DNA from: Solanum dulcamara
Taxonomy: Eukaryota > Streptophyta > Magnoliopsida > Solanales > Solanaceae
Assembly (NCBI RefSeq): GCF_947179165.1
Contig: NC_077245.1
Span: 45,152,786-45,216,785 of the forward strand
Reading direction: 5' to 3'
Length of the DNA stretch: 64,000 nucleotides
Below are positions 53,545 to 64,000 of this stretch, piece after piece; the first letter of the stretch is position 1; every line of letters starts with the position of its first letter. The notes under the pieces were generated by a model. That model had not been told where the DNA came from and did no database searches. It worked only from the letters and a program-made list of their open reading frames with translations. The position numbers and the translations under genes are program-made.

Positions 53545-56500
53545 TAATACCTCAAGTTGGAATGGAAGGAAAGAGATGAGGATATCATGTCATCATATTA
53601 GCCTCTGCCTATATATAGCACCTACAACCTCTTGGTTTCTCCACAACACTTTAACGGAGGTCTCTTCTGTGTTTGTCAACTTTCTAACTTGTTGGTCTAG
53701 AATTTCAACCCGAATCTCCTCATAGGATAAGCTCTCCTTCACACCAATGCTGTTCAAAGGCACAATTGAGATAGGATCACCCACACACCTTTTCAACAAT
53801 GAAACATGAAACACCAAATGCACTAATGCAAACTACGAAGGTGAGTCTTACTCATATGCCACATTGCCAATCCGTCTTAAAATCCTATATGGGTGTACAT
53901 ACTGCGGACTAAGATTCCTCTTTTTTCCAAAATACATCACACCCTTCATGGATGAGATTTTAAACTAAATACAATCCTCCACCTCTCGAATTCAAGTTCT
54001 CTTCTCCTCACATCCGAATAGGACTTTTGTCTACTTTGGGCAATCTTTAATCTTTCTTTAATAAGTCTAACCTTTTACATAACCTCATGCACAAACTCGG
54101 GCCCCATTAAAGAAACTTCACCAAATTTAAACCAACCAATAGAGACCTATATCTCTACTATATAAGGCCTCAAATGGAGTCATCTGGATGCTAGAATATC
54201 AACTATTGTTATAAGCAAACTCGATTAATGGAAAATAATCATTCCAATTACCCTTGAAGTCAATGACATAAGCTCTCAACATGTATTTGAAGGTCTTAAT
54301 AGTACACTCAGCTTGACCATCCATTTGAGGGTAGAAGTTGTGCTCAACTTAACTTGAATACCAACACCTTTTTGGAAAAACCTCCAAAACTGAGATGTAA
54401 ATTGAGTAACTAGGTCCAAAATGATAGATAAATGAACACCATGAAGCTTAACCAACTCTATAATATAAATTCTAGCATAATCCTCGACCAAATAGGAAGT
54501 CTTAACGGGAAAAAAATATGCCGACTTAGTCATTTAGTCAATAACAACCCAAATTGAATCATGTTGCCTATAGGTATGAGGCAAATCGGTAATGAAGTCC
54601 ATATTCAAGTCTTCCCACTTCCAAGCAAGAATCTCAATATCTTGAGCTAAACTTTTTGATTTTTGATGCTCAACCTTCACTTATTGACAATTTGGACACT
54701 TAGCCATAAATCCATAATATCTTTTTTCATGTCATTCCACCAATACACTTCTTTCAAATCTCAATACATCTTTGTAGAACTCAGAGGAATAATACCATCA
54801 ACTATGGGGTTCAGATAATATCATTTCCCTCAAGCCATGAATATCGGAAATACACAATCGGCTTTGATATCTAAGCACACCATCTCCCCCTTGGGATAAA
54901 GCCATAATGACTTTTTCAGTAATTACTTTCTTTAACTCAACCAAAGTGGATCATTATCTTGCTTTGCCTTCATATCCATAACAAGAGATGATTCAGAACT
55001 ATTTCGAACAGCAACACCGCCATCCTCTGAATAAACTAAGCAAACATCCAAACAAGCTAGTCTATGAACATCACAAACTAATTCCTTCTTTTCTTCCATA
55101 ACATGGTTAACACTATTCATAAACAGCCTACCAATAGCATCAGCAACCATATTCGCTTTACTCGGGTGGGACAACAAACTCATATCATAGTCCTTCAATA
55201 ACTCAAGCCATCTTCTTTGTTGAAGGTTCAAGTCCTTTTGGTGAACAAATATTGCAAACTCTTATGGTCGGTGAATACATCAACATGGACACCATAAAAA
55301 TAGTGTCGCCAAATCTTCAAAGCAAACACAACTGCCTCCAAATCTAAGTCATGAGTTGGATAATTCATTTTATGCACCTTGACTTGCCTAGAAGTATAGG
55401 CTACGACTTTATCATTTTGCATAAATACACAACCAAGACCAACACTTGAGGCATTACAATATACAACGAACCCATCAAACCCTTCTGATAAAGTCAACCC
55501 CAGAGTGGAAGTAAGTGTATCTTTCAACTCTTGGAAGCTTTTCTCACATGCCTCAAACTATTGAAATTTCACCTTCTTAAAAAAGGCAGCCCAGTGTACT
55601 AAATCTTCCGCTATGTGTGGGGTTTGAGGAGGGAGAAATAGTCAAAATAGTCAAGGGAGATGTAATAGAGGAGAATCCTTCCATTAACTATCTATAATAA
55701 CTGGTTAAGTCTAAGAAACTTTGAATATCGGAAGGAGATAAAGGTCTAGGCCAATTCTTAACCACATTGATTTTCTTTGGATCAACCATAATACGTTCAC
55801 CAGAAATAATATGGCCAAGGTAACAAACCTACCTTAACCAAAACTCACACTTGCTAAACTTAGCAAATAGTTGATGATCCTTGAGAATTTGCAAGACAAA
55901 CCTGAAATGATCGACATGCTCATCCTCACTTCGATAATAGATCAATATATCATCAATGAATACAATACGAACATATCCAAGTATTTCTTGAACACCATGT
56001 TCATTAAATCCATCAAAGTTGTAGGGGCATTCATTAGTCCAAAAGACATAACTAAAAATTCAAATTGGCCATACCAAGTTCTAAAAGCCATCTTCGGAAT
56101 GTCACATTCCCTTACTCGGAGTTGATGATAACTCGATCAAAAATCAATCTTAGAGAAATAACTTTCTTCTGGAAGTTAATTGAACAAGTCATTAATCTTT
56201 GGAATGGGATACTTATTCTTGATGGTGACTTTGTTCAATTACCAGTAATCAATACACATGCGAAGAGAACCATCATTCTTTCTAAAAAGAATCAGAGAAC
56301 TCCATGAAGAGATACTCGGTCTAAGAAACCCTTATCCAACAAGTCTTTTAGCTAATCCTTTAACTCTTTCAGTTCTGCTAGATTCACTCTTTAAGGAGGA
56401 ATAGAGATAGGTTGAGTATTAGGGAGGAGATTAATACCGAATTCTATATCTTTTTTGAGATGGATACTGGAAAGATCATCAAGAAACACTTCCAAAAACT

Positions 56501-57000
56501 CATTAACAACTAAAAAACTCAAGAGTAGAGGCAATAAAATTAGTATCCCTAACCCATATAAGATAATAGATTCAACCCTTAAAAATCATCTTCCGAGATT
56601 TAAGGAACGAGATGAATTGACCTTTAAACATGTAATTACTACCCTCCATTCTAGGACTGACTCATTTGGAAATTGAAACCTAACAACACGGGTCCTACAA
56701 CATATGGAAGCATAATATGCATGAAGTCAATCCATGCCAAAGATGACATCAAAATCGATCACATCAAGCTCTACAAGATCAAGTGAGGTTATTTTATGAA
56801 AAACTAAGATCAGCCAATTTCTATAAACTTTTTTAGCCAAAACTGAATCACCTACAAGAGTGTAGACCAAAAAAATTTCTAACAATATCTTGAGACTAAC
56901 ATCAAATTTCATAGCAAGATAAGGAGTAATAAATGATAGAGTACCACTCAGATCTAAAAATGCATAAATATCAAACTAAAAGACCTTTACCATACCATTC
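53545..57000 (-). pseudogene. Element A pol (chromovirus), multiple breaks
   Basis: From high to low coordinates on the minus strand: protease-region remnant with FDVIFGMD (56727-56912); RT with [15 protein letters not shown] near 55920-55980; RNase H with [13 protein letters not shown] and [13 protein letters not shown] (55228-55527; the catalytic Asp of YCDAS is now Asn); linker and HPSKANMVADAIGRL (near 55130-55170); integrase core pieces MTKSAYFF (54533), SIILDLVTQF where SDxxxQF is expected, and YNNS-type block (about 54200); then FHVSLLKRCVGD and a chromodomain-like SVKVLWRNQE (53593-53823), ending near 53545. Stops and frame changes are frequent. Confidence 0.87.
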
Positions 57001-57516
57001 ATAACATCGGGGGAATCCTCTAACTCCTGATGAGACTTTAAAGCATAGAATCCATTTTGGCGCTGGCCGTCATCCGAAGTAATACCATGTTGAGACGGTC
57101 GGCCTGTAGTAGTCTGAGCTTGAGTCTGGGATCAACCACCTCCACCTCTAGTAGCACTCGAAGGATAATCCTTCACTTGTTAGCCTATCTTACCACAACC
57201 AAAGCAAACCCTTGATTTCGCTAGAAATTATCCTACATGCTTCTTCCCACAGTTCTTACATGGGTGCATAGGTTGAACACTTGGGCCTCCTTTTTGAGGC
57301 TTAAGGTTAGACAACCTATCTATGTTAAACTTTGGAGATGGAGTGTTAGAAGAATATTGACCAGAGAACTTTTGGCAAAATTGTGAACAACCACTATTGC
57401 GCGACTTACCATAGAAATATTCACCACCAACACCCTAGCTCTCTCCTTTAACTTCTCCTCTTCTATTTTTTGGCATGTGTCATAAGCCTCAAGAGGTTTA
57501 TCTTTTTGATTAGCAT
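57001..57516 (-). pseudogene. Element A gag C-terminal part
   Basis: Minus strand frames give YDTCQKIEEEKLKERAR (near 57480), a variable linker, then two knuckles, CKNCGKKHVG and CFGCGKIG (57180-57270), both with lost ligands. The sequence is gag-like up to about 57517 and then changes abruptly to LINE sequence on the plus strand. The N-terminal gag, leader and 5' LTR of A are missing. Confidence 0.78.
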
Positions 57517-58338
57517 GGGGTTCTACTAATGAGGTGGTGGAATGCTAAGTATAAGAATGAGGCCCACAGGCTCTTGTTACAGGCTCTCCCTATTTTCATA
57601 TGTTGGAACCTTTGGAAGAATAGATGTGCTTCCAAGTATGTAGGGAAGCAGTCTAATCTTGCAAGAGTCAAATTCTGTCTTTAAGGACATTTTCCACTTG
57701 CTTCATAGTGTTTTTCCCTATATTATGTGGCCTAACAACTGGAGAGACCTTGTACCCTTAGTTGAACAATGCTACCATGATATCAAGATTACCCCTGTAT
57801 GCTGTCCAAGCCTCCTGATCATTTGGTGAAGCTAAACACTGATGGTAGTGATCTCAGCAATCCTGGCAATATTGGTGGAGGAGGAATCCTTAAAAATGCA
57901 TCTTGTGAGCTTATTTTTGCTTTTGCAATTCCTCTAGGTGCTGGAACTAACAATCAAGCAGAGATTAAAGCTACAATCTTTGGTCTCTTTTGGTGCCTTC
58001 ATCTTGGTTATTCACAGGTAGTGCTGGAGGTTGATTCTCAACTCCTTATCAGATGGCTGCAGCATGAAGCAAAGACTCCTTGGTCTATCAAGGAACTGAT
58101 GGACAAACTCAATAGCCTCATCATCTAATTCCAAGAGTTCAGTTGCAATCATGCCTTCAGAGAAGCCAACTCCACAGCTGATAGTCTTTCCAAATACAGC
58201 CATAAATACACAGCTCCTAAGCTCTACTTCACCAAGTAGGACCTCCCTAGGAAAGCTAGAACTCACATGGAAATAGGCATGCTGGGAATGACAAATTTCA
58301 AAAGAAGAAGGCTCAAAAGGATCAAGAAACCCCCTTGA
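57517..58338 (+). pseudogene. LINE ORF2 remnant with RNase H domain
   Basis: A frame break lies between the connection region and the RNase H start near 57790. The RNase H (RVT_3 type) begins KLNTDGSDLSNPG. Candidate catalytic acids are D in TDGS, E in NQAEIKA, D in LEVDSQ and D in STADSLSK, so all four are present. A TAA at 58126-58128 interrupts it before the last block. The protein would end at about 58338, after a basic KRRRLKRIKKPP tail. The domain degrades the RNA of RNA:DNA hybrids; this copy is dead because the RT is gone and stops are present. Confidence 0.82.
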
Positions 58339-60940
58339 CCTCCCCCAAACTGCTATTCTAATTTGATCTTCAACTTGGATATCTCTATGTATAGTTATAG
58401 ATACTTTGAAGATCCTATAATTAGGACCATTGTAAAGGAGAGAGTCTCCTCTTCTTATTGCTTTCCTAGACATAACAGCTTGCCTCTTGAGGTAAGGAAT
58501 AGGGTAGTTCTTCTTTCTCTTCCTCTCTTGGTTGTCTGTGCAGGTACATACAAACTTGCATCTCTTCAATCTACACTTGAAGGAACAACCTTACTTGTTC
58601 CATGGTGCAGCAGTAACAGGATAGAACATGTTACAATTGGGAGCTTGCTCTAAGGGTTGCAGTAACACAAGATCCTTCTTAGGGACTCTTTTGTACAGCA
58701 CCTTCAACTTGCCTCTTACCTTTCTCAATAACAATATCCTTCAGCAACAGCTCCACCAACTTGTAATACCCAAGGAACATCTACAAGTCATTAGTATTAG
58801 ATACAACAACTTGCAGAATAATTTGTTTGTGTGTTTTTCTTTTTTTATTTGTGGGTGCAGGTACTTTGAGGAGCTGATCATGTTCAAAATGAAGGGTCTC
58901 CTCTTGGGAGTACCTTGCAACAACAAGCATCTTAACCCCCTCTACTATGGAAGTAACATGGAGCTGCACAAGGACCTGCAGCAGCATATGCACCTATCTC
59001 CCTTATTTGTCTCTTTGCCACTTATTTATACAGGTTCAAAGTACTTCAACAGAAGAGAGACAGAATCCTGGCATGCTAGGACTTCACCAATTCTTCAGCC
59101 TCTCATTCATGCCAACTTCCTCTATGCAACATCTGGAACTAAGACTAAGCTACATCAGGGTATGATGTGCAGGGTGATTTGCATCATGTGGACCTGCACC
59201 AAGGCCTCTAAAGTTTGCAGGATTGCAGCAAATACTATAGTGTCAAGGCCCAAGAAGTTTCATCTCAAATGGATAATTGGAGACGTTAGGCGAGCGACCT
59301 TGAAAAAGTTAGCTGTCTTAAGCCTAAAGAGGGAGCAATTTGCAATTTGGAAATTCCAACTTGTGCAAAAAGCCTCTAAATCTTACAGGACCAAAGAAAA
59401 GGTTGTATGTGCAAAGCTCAAGAAGTTTCAGCTCAATTGTATAATTGGATACTTTAGTCGAGCGACCTTGAAAAAGCTAACAGGCTCTAAAGCACTCTTA
59501 GAGGTCCTTTCCTTTTTGCTAGCTTGTGCAAGTCCTTTTTTGCTTTTGTTTGTTTGTTGTATTATTGCAGGTTGCTGGAGTGATACATCAACATGCATTA
59601 ACAACAACTACATAGAGGATATCACAGATACAAACACCAAATCAAATATCTTCACCAAGAGTGCTACAAAAGGATTGTGTAGAATTAGAAGCCCCTCTTG
59701 GGTCTTGTGTTTGTTTGGTTGCCTGTCTTTGTTTGATTGTTTTTGTGTAGGTGCAACAACACTAGGGGTGCTATTCACGGCACCTTGGCAAATAAAATGC
59801 AACAACATGGATCTCCAGCTGAGCAACTTAGAGCTGCTCACACAGCAGCAACCCCACAATAATTGCCCCAGTTTTTGGTTGTGTTATTCCTCCTCTACAC
59901 AGCTCTATTTACCTAGAACAAGAACTTCAACCTTCAACAACATTCAGGAGCCTCCAGCAATACCTATCCAGATCAGCAAGACAACTTCCAACACATGGAA
60001 ATCCATTCAGCAGACATCAAAACTGAATCTTCAGTTCTACTTTTGTTCTCTGTTGTATATCTCTTTGTGCAGGCATCATGCAACTTTGAGCCTTGTGTTA
60101 GACTTGCCTCATCTGGTTTTGGAAGTCCTACACTAACAAATACATATAGTCTCACAACTCCCCACCGACAACACATGTAGAAGCTACATCACAGCACCAA
60201 CAACTACATGACTGAGATGCAGCAAGCTGCATTCACTACTAGTAACAATATTCTTGGAGATCCTTGCTTGGTTACTTGTTTGTGCAGGACCACAAAGCTT
60301 TAAACAAAGGGAGATAACAGCCATACATGCAGGGGTCTCACACCTGCAGTAGGCCCCTTGCATCCAAAATTCTTAGAGCTCCTTGTCTGTTTATTTGTTT
60401 GAATGCAGGCACAGAAGAATCTCTCCAATGTGCAAGGCACCAACAGTTAAAAATCCAAGCAGCTGGTCAAGCCAGGACTTGCAAGATACTTCTTTTCAGC
60501 CCACTACTTTCTTCTTCAAAAATCCCAAGGCTGCTGACTGCTCAAGTTCCATATACTTCTCCTCCTTTCACCCTCCTTAGCTGATATTCATGCTCTGGAT
60601 GTTGTTGCATAGTTCCTTTGGATTTTCTTGGTACCACAAGACTAAAAATGGAAAAGATGAAAAGAGCTTCCTCACCCCATGCGAGATAGAAGGTTCGTAT
60701 ACTTGTTCTGCTTCAATTAGCTATGTATGATACATAGCATAGTTGAATAGGACTAGTGTAGGCTACTTTTTTGTTTTCTCATGGAAGGGGAGAGTCTCCC
60801 TCATTTATGCTTTCTTAGTCAACTTGTACTGGGAGGAGTCCTTTCATAGGTTTACTGTTTTCTATTTTTTAGTTAGCCCTTTTTTGTATCGGGATGAGTT
60901 AGTCGACCTTAGTAGGTTAGCCGACTTATGAACCAACATA
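58339..60940 (+). other. Long LINE tail with recurrent TGCAGG motifs
   Basis: Noncoding-looking sequence with many T/TG-rich runs ending in GCAGG, e.g. near 58535, 58851, 59566, 60065, 60280 and 60400. A diverged tandem duplication of about 165 bp occurs at roughly 59205-59330 and 59368-59490 (AAGAAGTTTCATCTCAA-like, CGAGCGACCTTGAAAAAG). A 502-codon open frame spans 58628-60136 but has no domain I recognise and a biased Leu/Cys/Gln/Asn composition, so I do not call it a gene. Confidence 0.55.
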
Positions 60941-61079
60941 GGATCGGAGGTAAGGTTTTATGTCCCCCTCCTTGTACCTTTCTGTTTATTATTTATGTTA
61001 AGGCTTGGGGGTGATTCTCAACCCCTGACTGTCTACGAGAGGTGGGAGCCTCGTGTAGGATCTGTTCCCTTAAAAAAAA

Positions 61080-64000
61080 TGCATATGGAAGATATACGAA
61101 ACTGAAACATAGGATTTTAGTCGATTTGATCATGAAAATTTTGTACCTTAGGCTTGAGTGGAAGGAAAGAGATATGGATAGTGCTTTATCATGTCAGTTT
61201 CCCACATAGCACTCTCTAGTTATTGATTTTTCCACAACACCTTGACAAACGCAACCTCTTTATTCCTTAATCTCCTCACTTACCAGTCTAATATTTCCAT
61301 CATAACTTCCTCATTAGTCAAATTCTCTTCAATGGAACAATTTTCAATAGAACAATAGAGTTTTGGTCACCCATAAAATTTCTCAACATAAATAATGGAT
61401 GAACCATAGCCAACTCAAATGGAAAATCTAAATCATATGCCACTTTCCCAACACGCTTTAATATTCTATAAGGTCCTACATATCTAGTACTCAATTTTCC
61501 TTTCTTACCAAAATGCATTATACCCTACATAGGTGAAACCTTCAAGTACACCCAATCATCCACATCAAATTCAAGTTCTCTTCCTCTAGTGTCCGAATAG
61601 GGCCTTTGATGAGTTTGAGTTGTCTTCAATATTTCTCTTAGACTTACCTTCTCCATTGCATCAACTACCAAATTGGGACAAATCAATGTCATCTCACTCA
61701 CTTCAAACCATCCCACTAGGAATCTACATCTTCTTCCATATAAGGCTTTGAAAAGAGCCATTTGGATGCTAGAGTGATAATTATTATTGTAGGTACACTC
61801 AATCCATGACAAAAGTTTATCCCAACTTCCTTTAAAATCAATCACACACGCCCTCAATATATCCTACAAAGTTTGGATTATTCTTTTGGCTAGTCCATCA
61901 GTTTGAGGATGGAAGGTAGTACTCAACTTAACTTTGGTACCAAGACCTTTTTGAAATGACTTTCAAAAATGTGAAGTGAATTGAGTACCTCAATCTGATA
62001 TAATACACAAAGGAACACTATAAAGTTTCATAAGTTTACGAATGTAGTACTTAGCATAGTATTCGGCACCATAAGAAGTCTTAATCAGTAGAAAGTGTGC
62101 TGGCTTAGTCATTCGATCCACAACAACCCAAATAGAATTATATTGCCTTCTTGTACGAGTCAAACCTATCATAAAGTCCATATTGATATCTTTCCACTTT
62201 CAAATAGTAATCTCAATGTCTTGAGTTAAACCTCCCAATTCTTTATGCTGGACTTTCACTTGTTGACAATTAGGATACTTAACCACAAACTCCTCTATGT
62301 CCTTCTTCATGCCATTCCACCAATATACTTCCCTGAAATTTCAACACATCTTGGTGGATCCCAGATGAATTAAATATCGAGAACTATGAGCATCATTCAA
62401 TATCAATTCCCTTGGCCCATCCATATTAGGAACACGCAAATGACCTTGGTAGAGAAGTACCCCATCTCCCCCTTAGGAGAAAGCCTCAATGGCTATTTCG
62501 GCAACCTACTTCTTTAATTCAATCAAAACCGGATCATGTTCTTGTTTAGCCTTAACATCTGTCACAAGAGACGGCTCCAAACCATTATACACAATAACAC
62601 CCCCATCATTGGAATCCATCAAACGCATACCTAAACATGCCAATCTATGGACATCCTTTACCAACTCCTTCTTACCCTCCTCTACATGTGAACATTATCC
62701 ATGGACAACGACTAAGAGCATCAGCTATAATATTTGCCTTATCCTGATGGTACAACACACTCATATCATAGTCCTTTAGTAGTTCAAGCCACCTTATTTG
62801 CCTAAGGTTAAAGCCTCTTTGTCTAAAAACATATTGTAAGATGTTTTCGTCGGTGAACACATCAACATGCACCTCATAAAGATAATAACGCCAAATTTTC
62901 AAAGGAAACACAACCGCCGCATGTTCAAGATCATGGATTGGATAGTTCCTTTCATGCACCTTTAGTTGCCTAGAGGCGTAGGTTATAACTTTACCATATT
63001 GCATCAAAACACAACCCAAACCAATACTTGAGGCATCACAATAAACAACAAACCAATTAGAGCCTTCGGGTAATGTCAAAATAGTAGCCAACATAAGATA
63101 ATCCTTCAATATTTGAAAGATCTTCTCACATTCGTCTGACCATTAAAATTTCACTTTCTTTTTCGGTCAACTTAGTCAAAGGTGAAGCAATAGACGAAAA
63201 TCCTTCAACAAACCTTCTATAGTATCCATCCAAGCCCAAGAAGCTTCTAATATCTGAAGGAGACAATGGTCTAGGCCAATTCTTAACTGCCTCCATTTTG
63301 TTTGGAGCAAGTACTCCAATTGCTCTTCCAACTCCTTAAGTTCCGCTAGAGCCATACAGTAAGCAGGAATAAAAATAGATTGAGTATCGAAAAGAAGATC
63401 TATGTCAAAGTCAATTTCTCTTTCGGGAGGAACACTGGGAAAATCATTGGAAAACACATCATACAACTCATTAACTATAGAGACCAACTCAAGAGTAGGA
63501 ATTTTGGAATCAACATCCCTAACTCACACTATATGATAAATGCACCTCTTGGAAATCATTTTCTGGGCCTTAAGATATGAAATGAATTAACCCTTAACCA
63601 CCAAATCTTTACCCTTCCATTCAAGAGTAAGATATTAGAAACTAAAACTTGACTTTACGAGTTCTACAATCAATGGATGCATAAGAGGCATGTAACCAAT
63701 CCATACTAAGAATAATGTCAAAATCGATCATGTCTAGTTCAACAAGATCACAAGAGAAAACTATATTCAAAACTGACATGGATAATTTCTATAAACTCTC
63801 TTGGTTAACACCGAACCAGCAATGGGAGTATAAACAAAAAATAGCTCTAACAACACTTTGGGGTATACATCAAATCTCATATCAAGGTAAGGAGTAACAA
63901 GAGATAAGTTGGCATCCGAATCAAATAATATATAAATATCAAATTAAAGACCCATAACATACTCGTGACCATATCGGGAGTCTCTTTCATATCTTACCTA
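61080..64000 (-). mobile_element. Element B: gypsy chromovirus of the same family as A, partial
   Basis: Its 3' untranslated part (GAGTGGAAGGAAAGAGATA) resembles that of A at 53558-53580, and the pol blocks are in the same order and orientation. No 3' LTR is present at its low-coordinate end, where the LINE poly(A) abuts. The high-coordinate end runs off the window within the protease region. Confidence 0.85.
61148..64000 (-). pseudogene. Element B pol, reverse-transcriptase core deleted
   Basis: On the minus strand: protease-linker ([20 protein letters not shown] near 63400), then LEEQLEYLL joined directly at about 63305-63315 to [14 protein letters not shown] and [17 protein letters not shown]. 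The intervening RT palm, including the FIDD box, is absent. RNase H follows ([43 protein letters not shown]; 62672-63109), then integrase blocks WVVVDRMTKPAHFL (about 62110), YNNNYHSSI and [10 protein letters not shown] (61525-61857), then GKLSTRYVGPYRIL (61318-61518) and a chromodomain-like tail ending near 61148. Stops separate several blocks. Relative to GY1, roughly 190 residues are missing. Confidence 0.87.

Larger units (their letters stand above)
57517..61079 (+). mobile_element. LINE retrotransposon, 5' truncated
   Basis: It begins inside the region between reverse transcriptase and RNase H (WWNAKYKNEAHRLL, CWNLWKNRCASKY), continues through an RNase H domain, then has a tail of about 2.8 kb. 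It ends with TTGGGGGTGATTCTCAACCC, GGTGGGAGCCTCG, TAGGATCTGTTCCC and eight A residues at 61072-61079. This ending matches my memory of Solanaceae LINE 3' ends. 5' truncation is usual for target-primed insertion. No clear target duplication is seen; the flanks come from two different gypsy copies. Confidence 0.8.

Noticed and set aside
58012..58569. 185-codon frame antisense to the LINE RNase H
   Set aside because: It overlaps the RNase H coding sequence on the other strand and shows no motif; it is a shadow frame.
58628..60136. 502-codon open frame as a protein-coding gene
   Set aside because: No recognised domain, odd composition, location wholly inside a LINE tail, and an internal duplication that explains part of its openness. 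Kept only as a finding.
1..64000. Resistance-gene cluster, biosynthetic cluster, rDNA or endogenous pararetrovirus
   Set aside because: No NB-ARC or LRR, P450, synthase, rRNA or pararetroviral coat or movement motifs were seen in any frame I read. All readable protein pieces fit hAT, gypsy, copia or LINE families.

Overview
The window is plant nuclear DNA, almost certainly from a eudicot. Solanaceae is my best guess, from remembered resemblance of the LTR and SINE sequences to tomato, potato and pepper families; I could not check this by search. There is no convincing ordinary host gene, rRNA or tRNA gene. The 64 kb is a nested graveyard of transposable elements lying in AT-rich spacer.

Layout. 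1-3045 is the right part of a hAT-type DNA transposon with an uninterrupted 798-codon transposase frame and its right terminal inverted repeat; its left end lies outside the window. A decayed tRNA-derived SINE sits at about 4118-4335. 4721-14753 (called GY1 here) is a structurally complete Ty3/gypsy chromovirus with 2.46-kb LTRs, an initiator-Met-type primer site, one gag-pol frame broken by a few stops, a polypurine tract and a perfect 5-bp target duplication (GGAAA). 16.1-18.0 kb holds two old tandem-repeat tracts. 18030-29110 is a reverse-strand LTR that was itself hit by a second reverse-strand gypsy element (GY2, 20417-28965).

31.3-35.8 kb is a set of fold-backs: a small MITE, a fold-back element split by a solo LTR with a perfect target duplication (CAAGT), then an inverted duplication that leaves roughly 1.4-kb arms facing each other. 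36.9-38.4 kb has a 0.3-kb MITE and a 1.2-kb Mutator-like element with a 9-bp target duplication. 39.1-39.8 kb is a degenerate Ty1/copia integrase fragment.

40.7-53.4 kb is a patchwork of LTRs and gag or pol scraps, including a 3.7-kb LTR (41934-45675) and a 3.0-kb solo LTR (47414-50458). From 53.4 kb to the right edge, two reverse-strand copies of one chromovirus family (elements A and B) follow one another. One LTR (51175-53364) has a polypurine tract on one side and a primer site on the other, so it appears to be shared between neighbours. A 5'-truncated LINE (57517-61079) now separates A from B.

How the parts relate. No pathway or operon exists here. The relations are insertion order and decay: many coding stops look like C-to-T changes, solo LTRs show LTR-LTR recombination, and inverted copies show rearrangement. 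The points most worth a second look are a possible intron running from the GY1 LTR to just before the gag start codon, the long inverted repeat around 34.3 kb as a possible hairpin-RNA source, the LTR-sharing array, and the odd LINE tail with recurrent acceptor-like TGCAGG motifs and a 502-codon open frame.
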